Assembly: GCA_000277445.1 (NCBI GenBank)
Contig: AJWJ01000027.1
Coordinates: 25,698 to 89,697, forward strand
Direction of reading: 5' to 3'
Length of the DNA stretch: 64,000 nucleotides
Source: Polysphondylium violaceum
Lineage: Eukaryota > Evosea > Eumycetozoa > Dictyosteliales > Dictyosteliaceae
The notes under the pieces are model-generated. The model made no database searches. It was not told the DNA's origin and worked only from the letters and a program-made list of their open reading frames with translations. Within the stretch, counting starts at the first letter, position 1, and the number at the start of each line of letters is the position of its first letter. The position numbers and the translations under genes were made by a program. This document shows positions 1-9,882 of this stretch, piece by piece.

Positions 1-1055
1 ACACGGAATTGTGTTGTGAAATCTCTAAGCTTTGGAAGCACAGGGAATAGAAATTCAAAAGTCCTTAATTTGAATAAGCTTAGGTTTGGAAGGTCCAGTG
101 AAAATACATCGCTAAATCCCCATTTGGAAAACCCTGTAGTTAGATAAAGAGATTGTAAAGAGGTGCTGGTTATAGTTGTTTGTGAAACACTATCAGAGTC
201 TTCATCAGCATATACTTGGCCTTGAAAGAAAACCAATGAACCACTTTTATCTAGTATTGTTTTAAACTCTTTAACTGAAACTTTATGACTGAGGACCAAT
301 CTAGTTGGAATGGAGATTTGTATTGGTGTTTTGTAAAATGTAACTTTTAGTAATACAGTTTCAAGGTTACTGTTATGATTGGCAATATATTGTACAAATG
401 GCACAAGTTTATTGCCATAGTTGTTATCGTTTAAAACGAGATGTCTTAGATTCTTCATATCTCCTATCAGTGTTTGATATTTATCTTCTTCTATGATTTC
501 AAACAACTCCATATCAGTGATGTTGTCTCTATAAAGTTGTGAGAGATTGAAAAATGTTTGAAGACATAAAGAGAATGAACCTTTATATTTCTGTAAATTG
601 TATTGATGACTAGCACCATGAACTTTTCCTTCTCCATCATGACGATTATTTTCTTTTATTGCTTCTTGTCGACGAAAGTAATGATCCAAAACATCATTCT
701 CTACTAGATTGCCCGATGATAGTGTATCTATATTGGCACCTATGATATCCAAGAGTTGATTGATACCCATGCCACTCTTTAAATAGTTTTGTAACCCATT
801 GTCTACAGAGAACGATAATCGTAGTGGTAATTTATGATTTACAATTACACCTACAACTTTATCCCACTCTTCTTTTGTCTTTACCAATAGTAGAGGATAC
901 TTTATCTTTGGTAATATATTTTGTAACCATGTCTTTGATATCAACATCAATTTACACAGAGTGTAATGAAAATCAGAATAACAGACAAATGGTGATCGAT
1001 AGTAATGTCTAATTGAATATCGTATGATCTTTTGTATTATTAAATTATTATTCAT
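1..1055 (-). CDS. F-box/LRR-like protein, dictyostelid family (3' part outside window)
   Basis: The frame is open from an ATG at 1053-1055 down to base 1, so the C-terminus lies outside the window. The N-terminus reads MNNNLIIQKIIRYSIRHYY, followed by CYSDFHYTLCKLMLISKTWL and KYPLLLVKTKEEWDKVV. This matches the start of the neighbouring protein at 1405-3099 block by block, and later blocks (KVSVKEF, TSLQSLYL, DLPNL) also match it. The first 50 residues have the hydrophobic spacing and the SKxWL block of an F-box-like helix bundle, and the rest has scattered LxxLxL segments typical of divergent leucine-rich repeats. The role is inferred only from family resemblance: such proteins may be substrate receptors of SCF ubiquitin ligases. 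The two genes look like a tandem duplication. Confidence 0.72.
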   Translation of the reverse strand, partial: MNNNLIIQKIIRYSIRHYYRSPFVCYSDFHYTLCKLMLISKTWLQNILPKIKYPLLLVKTKEEWDKVVGVIVNHKLPLRLSFSVDNGLQNYLKSGMGINQLLDIIGANIDTLSSGNLVENDVLDHYFRRQEAIKENNRHDGEGKVHGASHQYNLQKYKGSFSLCLQTFFNLSQLYRDNITDMELFEIIEEDKYQTLIGDMKNLRHLVLNDNNYGNKLVPFVQYIANHNSNLETVLLKVTFYKTPIQISIPTRLVLSHKVSVKEFKTILDKSGSLVFFQGQVYADEDSDSVSQTTITSTSLQSLYLTTGFSKWGFSDVFSLDLPNLSLFKLRTFEFLFPVLPKLRDFTTQFR

Positions 1056-1404
1056 TTTTACAACTCCTACTTATTATATTATAATGATCATGCTTTCCAT
1101 AAAAATAATTTCATCTTAATTTTTGAAAGATATTTATTTTGCTTAAAAAAAACAAGTGAGTTAGAGAATGCTCGAAGAAAGGAGTGATTCTTTGTGAAGC
1201 AAAGTAAGAGTGATAAAAATTTTCAGAGTGGGAAAATATTTAAATATTGGCAAGATTTTCCCCACGTTCATACTTTCTATTTAATTCTATCCTTGAATGT
1301 CAAACAAGCAATCTCTTCAAATCATCAAATTTAAACTCGCTGTGTGTGGTATTTGTGTTGTATCTATTGATAGATAGATTTATCATCAATTAAGATCTTT
1401 ATTA
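1056..1404. other. Intergenic spacer between tandem F-box/LRR-like genes
   Basis: AT-rich spacer of 349 bases holding the promoter side of the left gene and the 3' flank of the right gene. No ORF, RNA gene or repeat was recognised. Confidence 0.6.
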
Positions 1405-3099
1405 TTATTTTACAAGAATGTTTAAAGAGTTTAAAAACAATCGATTATCTTTATCGTTAAAAGAGTTTTCAGTGGGAATTGAGAAATTCAGACATAAAAG
1501 ATTCCTCAGGCTCTTTTGTTTGATCAGTGATTTGTATCTTTTGATCTCATCAGTGTTGCCAAATGATACATATTTGCCGAGATTTAGAGAAGCAAGTCCA
1601 TCGAGACATTCCAGTGCTTTGAATAGTAAGAGGGTGTTGTCAGTGTTGGATAAACCATTGTTGGATAAATTCAGACTGGTCAATTGTGTATTCTGTATCA
1701 AGGCTTCAAGCATAGATTCAAATTGTTGCGGAGAAGCTGGTTCGGCTGATTTACCATCACTGAATTCAAATTTTCTTATTTTCCCATCCTTGGCCAGTAG
1801 TTGAAGCAGTAGAGTGAGATGATTCATTGTAAATCGATAAGAGTTGAATGATAGATGGCTAATGCTTTGAGGCAATAGGTTGGTGACTACAGTGGATGTG
1901 ATAAACTGTTCAAGATATTGAATCAAGCTATACTTGGTTACACCAAAACAAAGGGATTCGAGTTTAGGCATATGGTGGCGACCCAGAGTAAAGGACTTAT
2001 CCTTTTCATTCTTTTCAATGTCTGCCGGTGAGATAAAAGAGTCGGCAGTCAAATGTCTGAGATTGGGGAGATCCATTGATTGTAAGTAATGAAATCTATA
2101 GAAATCAGATACCTCAAACAGGGCAAGCGTCTGTAGAGAGGTGTTGTAAATAGCCGCAGAAACAAAGTCTAGTAGTGGAGTGGTGGTGATATCTTGAACG
2201 GTGATATAAAGATTCTCGAGAGCCGTGTTTTTATTGACGATTGTTTCAAACTCACTTACACTCACTTTACTATAGAGCTTTAGTGTCTTGAGAACCGCGG
2301 ATGTGTCAATCAACTTTGTCAAGGACGATACTCTTAATGACAACTTACAGAGGTTGTTGTTTTTTAAAAGAGTCTCTAGTAACTGATTCACATGTTGAGA
2401 ATGTGTGTTTTCATAGTCTATCGACAATGACTGCACATTGACCATCTTTGATAGAAACACCTTTAAATCGTTATTAACCAATCCAAATCTATCCCATTCA
2501 TTGATACATAAATGTGTAATGATCCCAAGTGTAGGATTATCGCGCAATTGTACAGATGTGGGCATCTTTACGCTCTTTACCGAGAGTGTAGCTTTATATT
2601 TCCTGAACTTGTACTGCTGTTGCTTGTCTATAGATTGTTCGAGGTTTTTAAAGTACATCAATAGAGGCGCATATCCTTTACTTTCACAATAGTCGTTGAA
2701 TGACAGAGTATCAAAATGAGGGCCAGCTGTTGCGATCACTTGGTCAGGTGTCATTTGATGTCTATGAGTAATCATTTGTTTAAATTTCTGTGATAACGAA
2801 GGTTCTGAAAGACTCTTTATGTAGCTTTTCAACCCGCCAAGAGAAAAAGACAGTCGTAATGGTATTTGATGTTTACCAATTATCTTTACTATCTTTTCCC
2901 ATTCATATTTTGTCTTTACAAACACTAGAGGATACTTTATGTTTGGGCTGGCCATTATATTCAACCATGTTTTCGATATTGACATCAATCGAAATAGACA
3001 ATGATGAAAATCAGAATAACAAACATATGTTGACAAGCAATAATGTTTAAGAGAACAGCTTATTATCTTTTGTATTATCAAATGATTACTTAGTGACAT
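1405..3099 (-). CDS. F-box/LRR-like protein, dictyostelid family
   Basis: Single-exon gene of 564 residues starting at ATG 3097-3099. Residues about 5-50 (LIIQKIISCSLKHYC, then FRLMSISKTWLNIM) resemble an F-box-like helical start. The remainder carries irregular leucine-rich segments such as SLQTLALFEVSDF, LESLCFGV, LTSLNLSNNGLSN and LASLNLGK; the last two fit the LxxLxLxxN consensus well. Compared with the partial paralogue immediately to the left it has the same N-terminal blocks and similar spacing, so a recent tandem duplication is likely. A cytosolic or nuclear SCF adaptor role is possible but not shown by the sequence. An open frame on the opposite strand (1418-1804) is a shadow. Family assignment is moderate; the reading frame itself is secure. 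Confidence 0.82.
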   Translation of the reverse strand: MSLSNHLIIQKIISCSLKHYCLSTYVCYSDFHHCLFRLMSISKTWLNIMASPNIKYPLVFVKTKYEWEKIVKIIGKHQIPLRLSFSLGGLKSYIKSLSEPSLSQKFKQMITHRHQMTPDQVIATAGPHFDTLSFNDYCESKGYAPLLMYFKNLEQSIDKQQQYKFRKYKATLSVKSVKMPTSVQLRDNPTLGIITHLCINEWDRFGLVNNDLKVFLSKMVNVQSLSIDYENTHSQHVNQLLETLLKNNNLCKLSLRVSSLTKLIDTSAVLKTLKLYSKVSVSEFETIVNKNTALENLYITVQDITTTPLLDFVSAAIYNTSLQTLALFEVSDFYRFHYLQSMDLPNLRHLTADSFISPADIEKNEKDKSFTLGRHHMPKLESLCFGVTKYSLIQYLEQFITSTVVTNLLPQSISHLSFNSYRFTMNHLTLLLQLLAKDGKIRKFEFSDGKSAEPASPQQFESMLEALIQNTQLTSLNLSNNGLSNTDNTLLLFKALECLDGLASLNLGKYVSFGNTDEIKRYKSLIKQKSLRNLLCLNFSIPTENSFNDKDNRLFLNSLNILVK

Positions 3100-3286
3100 C
3101 TTATTATTATTAGATTTGTAAAAAAAAAAATATCTAACGAGGGTTTTTTTGATTGAAAAAAAGATTATTTGTAATTACTTAATCGTAATTTAAAAATAAA
3201 GTATTATTAAAGTCGCATATCATAATATCAAAAGTTAGATATAAAATAAATAAATAATTAGAGATATATATTAACAAAATTTAGCA

Positions 3287-5500
3287 CTAGCCCCAAAGAA
3301 AAGAAAAGACAGAATTCCTTGAACCTGTTGAAAAGCTATCCAGGTACTCGATAAATTCTTCCGCCTCTGGTGTGGACATTGCAAAGAGGTGGAGATTTTT
3401 TTTAAAGAAATTTTTCTCGACCCGGAATAAAGAGGAGAATAGAGAGTTGGGTTTGAGAATTTCATTTCTGTAGTATTCGAGAATCCAAGTGGCCTTGGAG
3501 TGAAACACTTGACGAAGTGTGAGTTGATGAGGGAGACTCTGCCAGGAGGTATCGATGTGTTCCATCAAGAAACACACAATATCGAGGTTACCATATGTCA
3601 TAGCATGATCATAGCAGCCCGAATAGTATCCTGTGGAACCAAACCTCTTGAAATAGATTTGGAGCATCAATAAATTCCCAGTTTTCCCAATGGTTTCAAG
3701 AATCTTTGGATGTTTGAGTTGAGTGTGGTCCAGTAGTATGCTAAAGAGACTAAGATGATGTTGTGTGATTGCATCGATAAGAAAAGAGTGGTGAATCTTT
3801 ACTGGCCCTTGTTGTTGCAATTGTTGCAATAGATATACAATGACATCAACATTTGACGTTGTACATTGACTGTTAAACATCTCCTGAGAAACCTTGTATC
3901 CATTGTTTAGCAATAGATCAACAATTTCTATCGACTTTGATCTACACAATACATCATTTTTATGGTAGGGATGTTGTTGGATCATAAACTCTAATATCTC
4001 TAGAGAATGAGCAGCGGCATAAGGAAAAAGGCGATCTATATTTACAATTCTCCTATTATTTGTATAAACCAATTTAAATATCTCTATGTTTTCGTTTTTT
4101 ATAGATTCCTTCATTCCTTCCATGACACATTCAATTGATAAAGTAAAAGAGTGCAAGAGAACTTTAGTAAAATTCTGATTACGTCGATGAGCCAATAAAC
4201 CATCCCAAAAGATTGTATGTTCTTGTGAATTCATCTTTTGATTTAGAGATTTCTTTTGAATCAACAACTCTAAAAGCTTGATTGATTTTATTTCAACGCA
4301 TACATGCAATAAGTTATCAAAGAAAACAAAGGGATCAAGTTGATAGTGATTCCAAAGAAAATCTACAATCTCGATAGACTCACGTTGTTGACGAGCAGTT
4401 GCTTTTGCAGAATCAATGATACAATACTGTCCTATTTTAATACCCATTTTATAGAGACTTTCAACTCTCTCTATACCACCATTGAATGCATCTTTTACAT
4501 CTGATATATCAAGTTGGGATATTTTACATGAATCGTTCTTGAATGTCTCATACCAACCCATTTCACCCTGTTTGAATGCCTCTAAAGCTATGAGTTGTTG
4601 AAAATGATCACCGTGGACTTGTTCAATAAGGTCATACTCTTTTATCATTAAAAAGCTTTGATAAGCTCGTTTTGAGACCATTGCCCCACCAATAGCTACC
4701 ATCCATTCTCTTTGAACTCTATCTCGATATCGATCCAATAAATATTTAAACATTTCTGTATGTTTAAAGGCAAGTTCAAACCATTTCTTTGAGGGATTCT
4801 TTTCAAGGGCAGGTGTAGAGAAATAAAGCTGAACCAATTTGAGTATTTCTAAATTCCCAACCAAACAAGCTAAATCAAAATAGACTAGTTGATCATTTAA
4901 AATCACACTGTTCCTTATTAATCGTTTGTTTTTATGTACAATGTTGAATTGATCGATAATATATTGTAAAATTTCCAAATTGTTTGCTTGGATTGCACCT
5001 CTAATATTCAAAGATAACAACTTGGCTTCACTATAGCATGTGTCTTTATACAGGTCCAATAGATATTTAACAAAATCTACACCGATAAGTTTTTTTCCCC
5101 ACAAACTATCAAATATCAATACTGGATATCCACGATAGCCCTCTTTGACAAGATATTCAAACACACCCCTGTTATTGTATTTTGTGGCGACATGCAATAG
5201 GTGTGTGGGAAAAGATTGTGTAAAATAGCGTCTAAATCTATCAAATGTTTGAATGAATAGCTTTGTATCGGGTATCTTGGCGATCGAGTTCATGGATTGC
5301 ATGTCAATTAAAAGGTATTCTCCCCGATCCAGTTTATCCTTTAATATACCCCACTGTTTATTTTCAATCACCCAGTCTAAACTCACCACATCCTCATATC
5401 TCTTTCCCCCCAATCTATTGTCTTGAATTGATTTAAAGATTTTATCTCTAATGTATTTATTGTGATAAACTGAATTGAATAATAGTTGTATTGTATTCAT
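3287..5500 (-). CDS. Ankyrin-repeat-like protein, dictyostelid expanded family
   Basis: Single-exon gene of 737 residues, ATG at 5498-5500. The N-terminus MNTIQLLFNSVYHNKYIRDKIF has the short leader (hydrophobic residues then NKYIRxxIF) typical of the large dictyostelid ankyrin-type families. The body contains many degenerate ankyrin-like helices of the form ...LEILKLVQLYF, VFEYLVKEGYRG, SIEIVDLLLNNGYKVS, NLDIVCFLMEHID and LFSILLDHTQL. Most repeats lack the strict TPLHxA turn; HLLHVATKYNNRGVFEYL is one of the best matches. No catalytic domain is visible. The likely job is protein-protein scaffolding; substrate or partner cannot be told. The gene lies between another accessory gene and a divergent small ORF, consistent with a fast-evolving block. 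Confidence 0.85.
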   Translation of the reverse strand: MNTIQLLFNSVYHNKYIRDKIFKSIQDNRLGGKRYEDVVSLDWVIENKQWGILKDKLDRGEYLLIDMQSMNSIAKIPDTKLFIQTFDRFRRYFTQSFPTHLLHVATKYNNRGVFEYLVKEGYRGYPVLIFDSLWGKKLIGVDFVKYLLDLYKDTCYSEAKLLSLNIRGAIQANNLEILQYIIDQFNIVHKNKRLIRNSVILNDQLVYFDLACLVGNLEILKLVQLYFSTPALEKNPSKKWFELAFKHTEMFKYLLDRYRDRVQREWMVAIGGAMVSKRAYQSFLMIKEYDLIEQVHGDHFQQLIALEAFKQGEMGWYETFKNDSCKISQLDISDVKDAFNGGIERVESLYKMGIKIGQYCIIDSAKATARQQRESIEIVDFLWNHYQLDPFVFFDNLLHVCVEIKSIKLLELLIQKKSLNQKMNSQEHTIFWDGLLAHRRNQNFTKVLLHSFTLSIECVMEGMKESIKNENIEIFKLVYTNNRRIVNIDRLFPYAAAHSLEILEFMIQQHPYHKNDVLCRSKSIEIVDLLLNNGYKVSQEMFNSQCTTSNVDVIVYLLQQLQQQGPVKIHHSFLIDAITQHHLSLFSILLDHTQLKHPKILETIGKTGNLLMLQIYFKRFGSTGYYSGCYDHAMTYGNLDIVCFLMEHIDTSWQSLPHQLTLRQVFHSKATWILEYYRNEILKPNSLFSSLFRVEKNFFKKNLHLFAMSTPEAEEFIEYLDSFSTGSRNSVFSFLWG

Positions 5501-5618
5501 TATTTATTGATATTGATTACATAGTTGATAAAGAAAATATCTTGAATCTACAAAAAATGCCTATTTCTTAAAAATTTTTTAAAAAAAAGAATTTATTAGT
5601 AATAATATAATATCTCCA

Positions 5619-5801
5619 ATGAAACCTTCTACTCCAAAAAGTAATAATAATATAAATTTTAATAATAATAGAGATATAACAACAATAACAACAGGTGTAA
5701 ATAGTCCAATTTTTGGAACACCATCCAAAAATTTATTAACTTTTAATATTGGTAAAAGTCCAGCTTTTAATTTGGATCTTATTTATAGGGATTATGCTTA
5801 G
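5619..5801 (+). CDS. Small Asn/Thr/Pro-rich orphan protein
   Basis: Sixty codons from ATG 5619 to TAG, transcribed away from the ankyrin gene, whose start codon is only 118 bases away, after a poly-A/T stretch like those upstream of real genes here. The first half is Asn/Thr-rich low complexity. The second half has more sequence-specific character: SPIFGTPSKNLLTFNIGKSP followed by an acidic/aromatic end (DLIYRDYA). It holds two minimal SP/TP sites, which could be kinase targets. I do not recognise a family. It could be a genuine short protein, the first exon of something unresolved, or a chance ORF. Confidence 0.4.
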   Translation: MKPSTPKSNNNINFNNNRDITTITTGVNSPIFGTPSKNLLTFNIGKSPAFNLDLIYRDYA

Positions 5802-5882
5802 AAAGTAAAAATGATAGGACACAGAATAAGAAATTAGAATCTGCATGACTGATATCAGTATTTAAATATCTATATGCTTTCT

Positions 5883-7274
5883 TTAAAAATACTCTATTTT
5901 TTCTTTTATTTTTACAATAGAATTTGAATTTTTGATTGTTTCCTCAATAGTTGGTCCACAAAAACTTCGGATATTTATAGATTCTAATGTTTTGTTTCTT
6001 TGGAGTAGGCTTGAAAAGAATTCATTGTTTATAATGGAATGATTTTGATCCCGAAAATGAGACTTAGTTTCAGTGAAATCTAAATCCAATGATTTAATCG
6101 ATTGATTTGTTGATAATGCATCTAATAAATCTTGAACCAATTGTTGATCAAATACACCAGGATTACTTTTTTTACGAACACAGTCCATTCCACAATATGA
6201 TGCCCCAAGAGATAATTCAGTAATTGTTTTATTATTTGATAGTAATTGTAAACATTGTTTCCAAAGTGAAAGTGAATAAGGTGGTACAGTGTTGTCGCCA
6301 TCTCCATATATATTATATGGACAAAATTCTTGTTCATTTTCATTTATGCTGTCATCCATTCGATTGAAATCATATTCATATGTATTATCATTATCACCAT
6401 CATTATCACTATTATGATATAAAGCTGAGAGAAAATGAAATTGAAGATTACATTTAAATGTTTGTAAATGAGGCGATTGAAGAAATCTATAAAATGCATA
6501 CAATGGTATAAAATCTTCTTCTATATTTATACTTGAATATCTATGATTTAATTTTGATATAGAATGATATAAACACAAATGACTCGATCCAGCATCTGTT
6601 GATTGTATCGATGTGAATGACAATATTTTTGGATTTACATGTTTAATTATATCACATATAAAACTATAGGGTAGATCATCATTTTCATAATCATATACAA
6701 GTTGAAAAATATTGGTTTCTAATTGAAATGGTGATAATGATTCTAATTCTAATTCAATTCCTTCATGATCAAATTGTAGTTTTCTGGAGAAAGCATGGCC
6801 ATCTAGTTTAAGACAAATATTTACTGTAATTCTATCTTTGTTTACCAATTTGTTTAAATGATTTAATATGCAAGGTGAAATACGTATGTGAATCTCCTCG
6901 TCCCTATATCCAATAGAAATTGATCTTAATGAATGATATTCTTTATTCAAAGAATCTATTAATCTATTATTAATCTCTTTATAATCAATGATTATATTTT
7001 GTACTGATTCTTTTGTTATTAATTTATATTCATCATTGTTGTTGTTGTTGTTGTTGTTGATTCTTTTATAGTAAAAGAAAAAGTGGTGCTTGATAAATTG
7101 TTTTGATATGATAAACCATTCCTTACAAACAAAAAATAAATCATATATTGACACTAAATATCCTATGGTTGGTCCAAGCAAGAGAGAACCATGGTATTTT
7201 AGATCCCATTCTAGCTTTAGTTCAGAGAATAAAAGATAAATTATGTGTTTTTGTATAGATTTAGGTATATTCAT
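5883..7274 (-). CDS. LRR/F-box-like protein, dictyostelid type
   Basis: Single-exon gene of 463 residues, ATG at 7272-7274. The N-terminus MNIPKSIQKHIIYLLFSEL, followed by a segment ending in YDLFFVCKEWFIISKQFI, has the layout of a divergent F-box (PxxIxxxIxxLL ... L..VCKxW). An Asn tract of nine (encoded by AAC/AAT repeats near 7040) interrupts the early part. The C-terminal half has leucine-rich segments such as TITELSLGASYCG and IKSLDLDF plus LESINIRSF. No enzyme motif is seen. Probably another adaptor-type protein of the accessory block; it is not an obvious close paralogue of the 1405-3099 gene. Confidence 0.8.
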   Translation of the reverse strand: MNIPKSIQKHIIYLLFSELKLEWDLKYHGSLLLGPTIGYLVSIYDLFFVCKEWFIISKQFIKHHFFFYYKRINNNNNNNNDEYKLITKESVQNIIIDYKEINNRLIDSLNKEYHSLRSISIGYRDEEIHIRISPCILNHLNKLVNKDRITVNICLKLDGHAFSRKLQFDHEGIELELESLSPFQLETNIFQLVYDYENDDLPYSFICDIIKHVNPKILSFTSIQSTDAGSSHLCLYHSISKLNHRYSSINIEEDFIPLYAFYRFLQSPHLQTFKCNLQFHFLSALYHNSDNDGDNDNTYEYDFNRMDDSINENEQEFCPYNIYGDGDNTVPPYSLSLWKQCLQLLSNNKTITELSLGASYCGMDCVRKKSNPGVFDQQLVQDLLDALSTNQSIKSLDLDFTETKSHFRDQNHSIINNEFFSSLLQRNKTLESINIRSFCGPTIEETIKNSNSIVKIKEKIEYF

Positions 7275-7633
7275 TTTATAATGATAATGATGGTTGTTTA
7301 AAACAAAGTGATTTAAAATTACAATGAAAGATGGGATTTTTAAGAATTGTTTCCTAAGAAAAATTTAACTTGGAGTTTTTGTAAAAAAAAAAAAAAAAAT
7401 AAACCGAAAGTCTAACTTTTATGATGGAATAGGACTGTCTCGACTTTTGTAGGAGGTCTTACCGACATAATCGTCCTTCCTTAATTTTATGGATTAAATG
7501 ATAGTCGACAAAATGTTGATGATACTAATTTAAAGGTAATTTCCATTTATAAAAGATCCACATTTTCATCATGTATCTCATTTATGTCATCAAGTTGTAT
7601 GTCTTAATCCATAGAATCTTTCTTTAACTAGTT

Positions 7634-7777
7634 AAAGAAGTGAAGAAATGTTTGTATGGTCCAGGCCATTGCGGTCATATCCCTGAATGTTTACCTAGAG
7701 GTCCTTGATTTGATAATACTCCAGGTTTAGTTTCTCCAACTATTCCTCAAAATTTTATTTATATTTTTTTTCAATGA
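7634..7777 (+). pseudogene. Possible degraded coding relic
   Basis: In the 578-base gap 7275-7852 this stretch translates on the plus strand as KEVKKCLYGPGHCGHIPECL then PRGP, one in-frame TGA at 7706-7708, then FDNTPGLVSPTIPQNFIY. The composition (Gly, Pro, Cys, His) is unlike random AT-rich spacer and the local GC content is raised from about 7425. Upstream frames (for example VGGLTDIIVLP near 7466) also look protein-like but are broken by stops. I do not recognise the family. It may be a gene fragment, or chance. Confidence 0.3.
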
Positions 7778-7852
7778 ATTTCAGCTTTTGAAAATAAATA
7801 ATAATTCATAATTCTCTGAGAAAAAAAACTATATATTTAAAATGTTTATTGC

Positions 7853-8297
7853 TTATTTAGCTATAATTACATCGCAGCAAGCATTTTTCATACAATGATC
7901 ACTTACTGAAGAAATGAAAATTTTCTTTAAAGGACCCATACCTCTGGTTCCTAAAATTAAAATATCTATACTATAATCTTGAATTGCTCTTTCAATACCT
8001 TCTCTAACGTCTGAACTTCTTAATACTACTCTTTCATTTTTCATCTATAAAACAAAACTTTAATGAATATTTATATTTAAAAAAATTAATTAAATTTACA
8101 ATACCAATACATACACCATTGATTGAAGCCAAGTCTTCATATTTTTGTAATAAATCTTCGGCCTTGTGCAAGGCTTCATTCGGTTTGGCTATTGTTAATA
8201 TATGCATAATGTCTCCAGGTTTATAGAGACTCTGAGCCAATTGGAAGGCTTTATGTGAATTATCACTACCATCTAAAGATACTAAAAATCTAGTCAT
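7853..8297 (-). CDS. Universal stress protein (UspA) family protein
   Basis: Two-exon gene. Exon 1 starts at ATG 8295-8297 with MTRFLVSLDGSDNSHKAFQL, the beta-1/Asp signature of UspA proteins. Exon 2 is 7853-8044. It carries the adenine-nucleotide-binding motif as LGTRGMGPLKKIFISSVSDH and ends CCDVIIAK, as usual for the family. The intron ends at the TATAG before 8044. Two donors keep phase 0: GTATGT (intron 8045-8114) or GTAAAT (intron 8045-8099); I cannot choose. The mature protein is about 124-129 residues, a normal single-domain Usp size. These small cytosolic proteins bind ATP or related ligands and are linked to stress survival; the precise role here is unknown. Confidence 0.85.
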
Positions 8298-8772
8298 ATT
8301 TTATATTATTTATATTGGAGAGTGGAGGTGTATTGTCTGTTATGTCTGGCGTATAGGGTTGCTATGACTATTTTTTTCTTTTACACAGTTTTAAGATACT
8401 AAAAATAGTAATATCAAGGAGGAAAATTATTCTTGTTGGATGGAGATGGAAAATAAATTTTAAAATATAAAATTAATTATACTTTATCCTCTTTTATGGA
8501 GCTTTTCTTTACTTGCAACAATTTTAAAAAAAAATTAAAAAAAATCAAAAAAATTGCCAAACTTAAATAATGTAGACCAGGTTTTGGCATCTTTAGACTT
8601 TTAAATATATATGAGCGTGCCCTTTCACTTAAATCTTTGAAATAATAGATTCAAACAACAAGTGTCAAAAAAAAAAAAGAAAATAAAAAATTTTAAAGAA
8701 AAATCTAGAAAAATTTCTAAAAATGGATAAAAATCTTGGGTTTTTTAAATTTTTTGATTCCATATTTATTTT
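8298..8772. other. Intergenic spacer
   Basis: AT-rich spacer of 475 bases with several A-runs, between the Usp start and the 3' end of the seven-TM gene. Nothing recognisable. Confidence 0.6.
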
Positions 8773-9882
8773 TCAAGCAGCCGAACAATATGCTGTTGTT
8801 GTTTGTTTGGGGTTTTGTGGCGGTGAGTGTGGAGTTTTGGTAGAGTGGCTGTTGTTGAAATCCTTTTCGGCTTCTTGTTTGATATAAAATTGTTTTCTCG
8901 CTTTACTATCCATGTAGACCAAAATTAGAATCTCGAGAGATATGAAAATATCAATAACATTATCTACGGATGTGGCAACCAATAGTTGATTGCTATTTAC
9001 AATTGGAATAATAAAAGAGATTAAAAATACATGAATACCATTCCCCAAAAATGTAATACCCAATAACATTGCCATTGTGTAAAACTATAGAGATTAAATC
9101 GAGATAGAGATATTAATATAACCAGATCTTTCCCCTTTTAGATCTAAATCCTGCACTACTTACAATATAAACTGAATTTGTTTGTTTTCTACCCACCAAG
9201 AATCCATAAATTAAAAAGGCAGCCGAGAATGATATACTTAAAATGATTGTAAAAGTTCGTGAAAAAAATGTGACTACTTTATAAAAAAATGAATAATTTG
9301 GATATCTTGCATCAGCGATAGCTATTAATAGAACAAATGTGATTTGAATTAAAATAATAATGAAATACAATGGTTTTGCCATAAATGAAAAACAGCTATC
9401 TGGATCTACTTTTTTTTTCATTTTCATTTTGTTTGGATCGTGATACATTTGAATCCTATGGTTTTCAAAATGCTAAATTAGTACACACTTTCATGTGAAT
9501 CTAGAATGATTTCAAAATACTTACCAAAATAAAACTATAGCTAAAAATGATGATAATAATAAAAATGAAGGTGCATTTCTTAAAAAAGATAATAATCCTT
9601 CTTCGAACGTTGTGGTTGAATCATAAAATGTTAAACCTGAATTTATAATTTTGACTACAGATATACCTTTGTATTAATACCCATCCACCCAGATAGAGAA
9701 ATTTATATTTCTAAACACTTACCAATTGTACATAAAAATATTAAAAAGGAAGTTTTTACTGGCAGTGAAAATTTTTTTTCAATCGATATACTAAAATAAG
9801 TTATTAAGCACGAGAATATAAACATCAGTGACCACATCACTGCCCAAAATATAGTAACTTTTGAGGCTTTTTCTTGATCCAT
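8773..9882 (-). CDS. THH1/TOM1/TOM3-type seven-transmembrane protein
   Basis: Four exons joined in phase: 9723-9882, 9525-9666, 9164-9455 and 8773-9084, giving 301 residues. I start at ATG 9880-9882 (MDQEKASKVTIFW) because the upstream open frame begins at TTG. There are about seven hydrophobic segments. The stretch RNAPSFLLLSSFLAIVLFWI, followed by QMYHDPNK, closely resembles the LPGLLFFSTYTLLVLFWAEIYH region of plant TOM1/TOM3 proteins. The C-terminus (from DSKARKQFYIKQEAEKDF) is hydrophilic, Pro/Thr-rich and probably cytosolic. Plant relatives are endomembrane proteins of uncertain native function; the animal GPR137 group is distantly related. Introns are 57, 69 and 79 nt. Confidence 0.78.
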
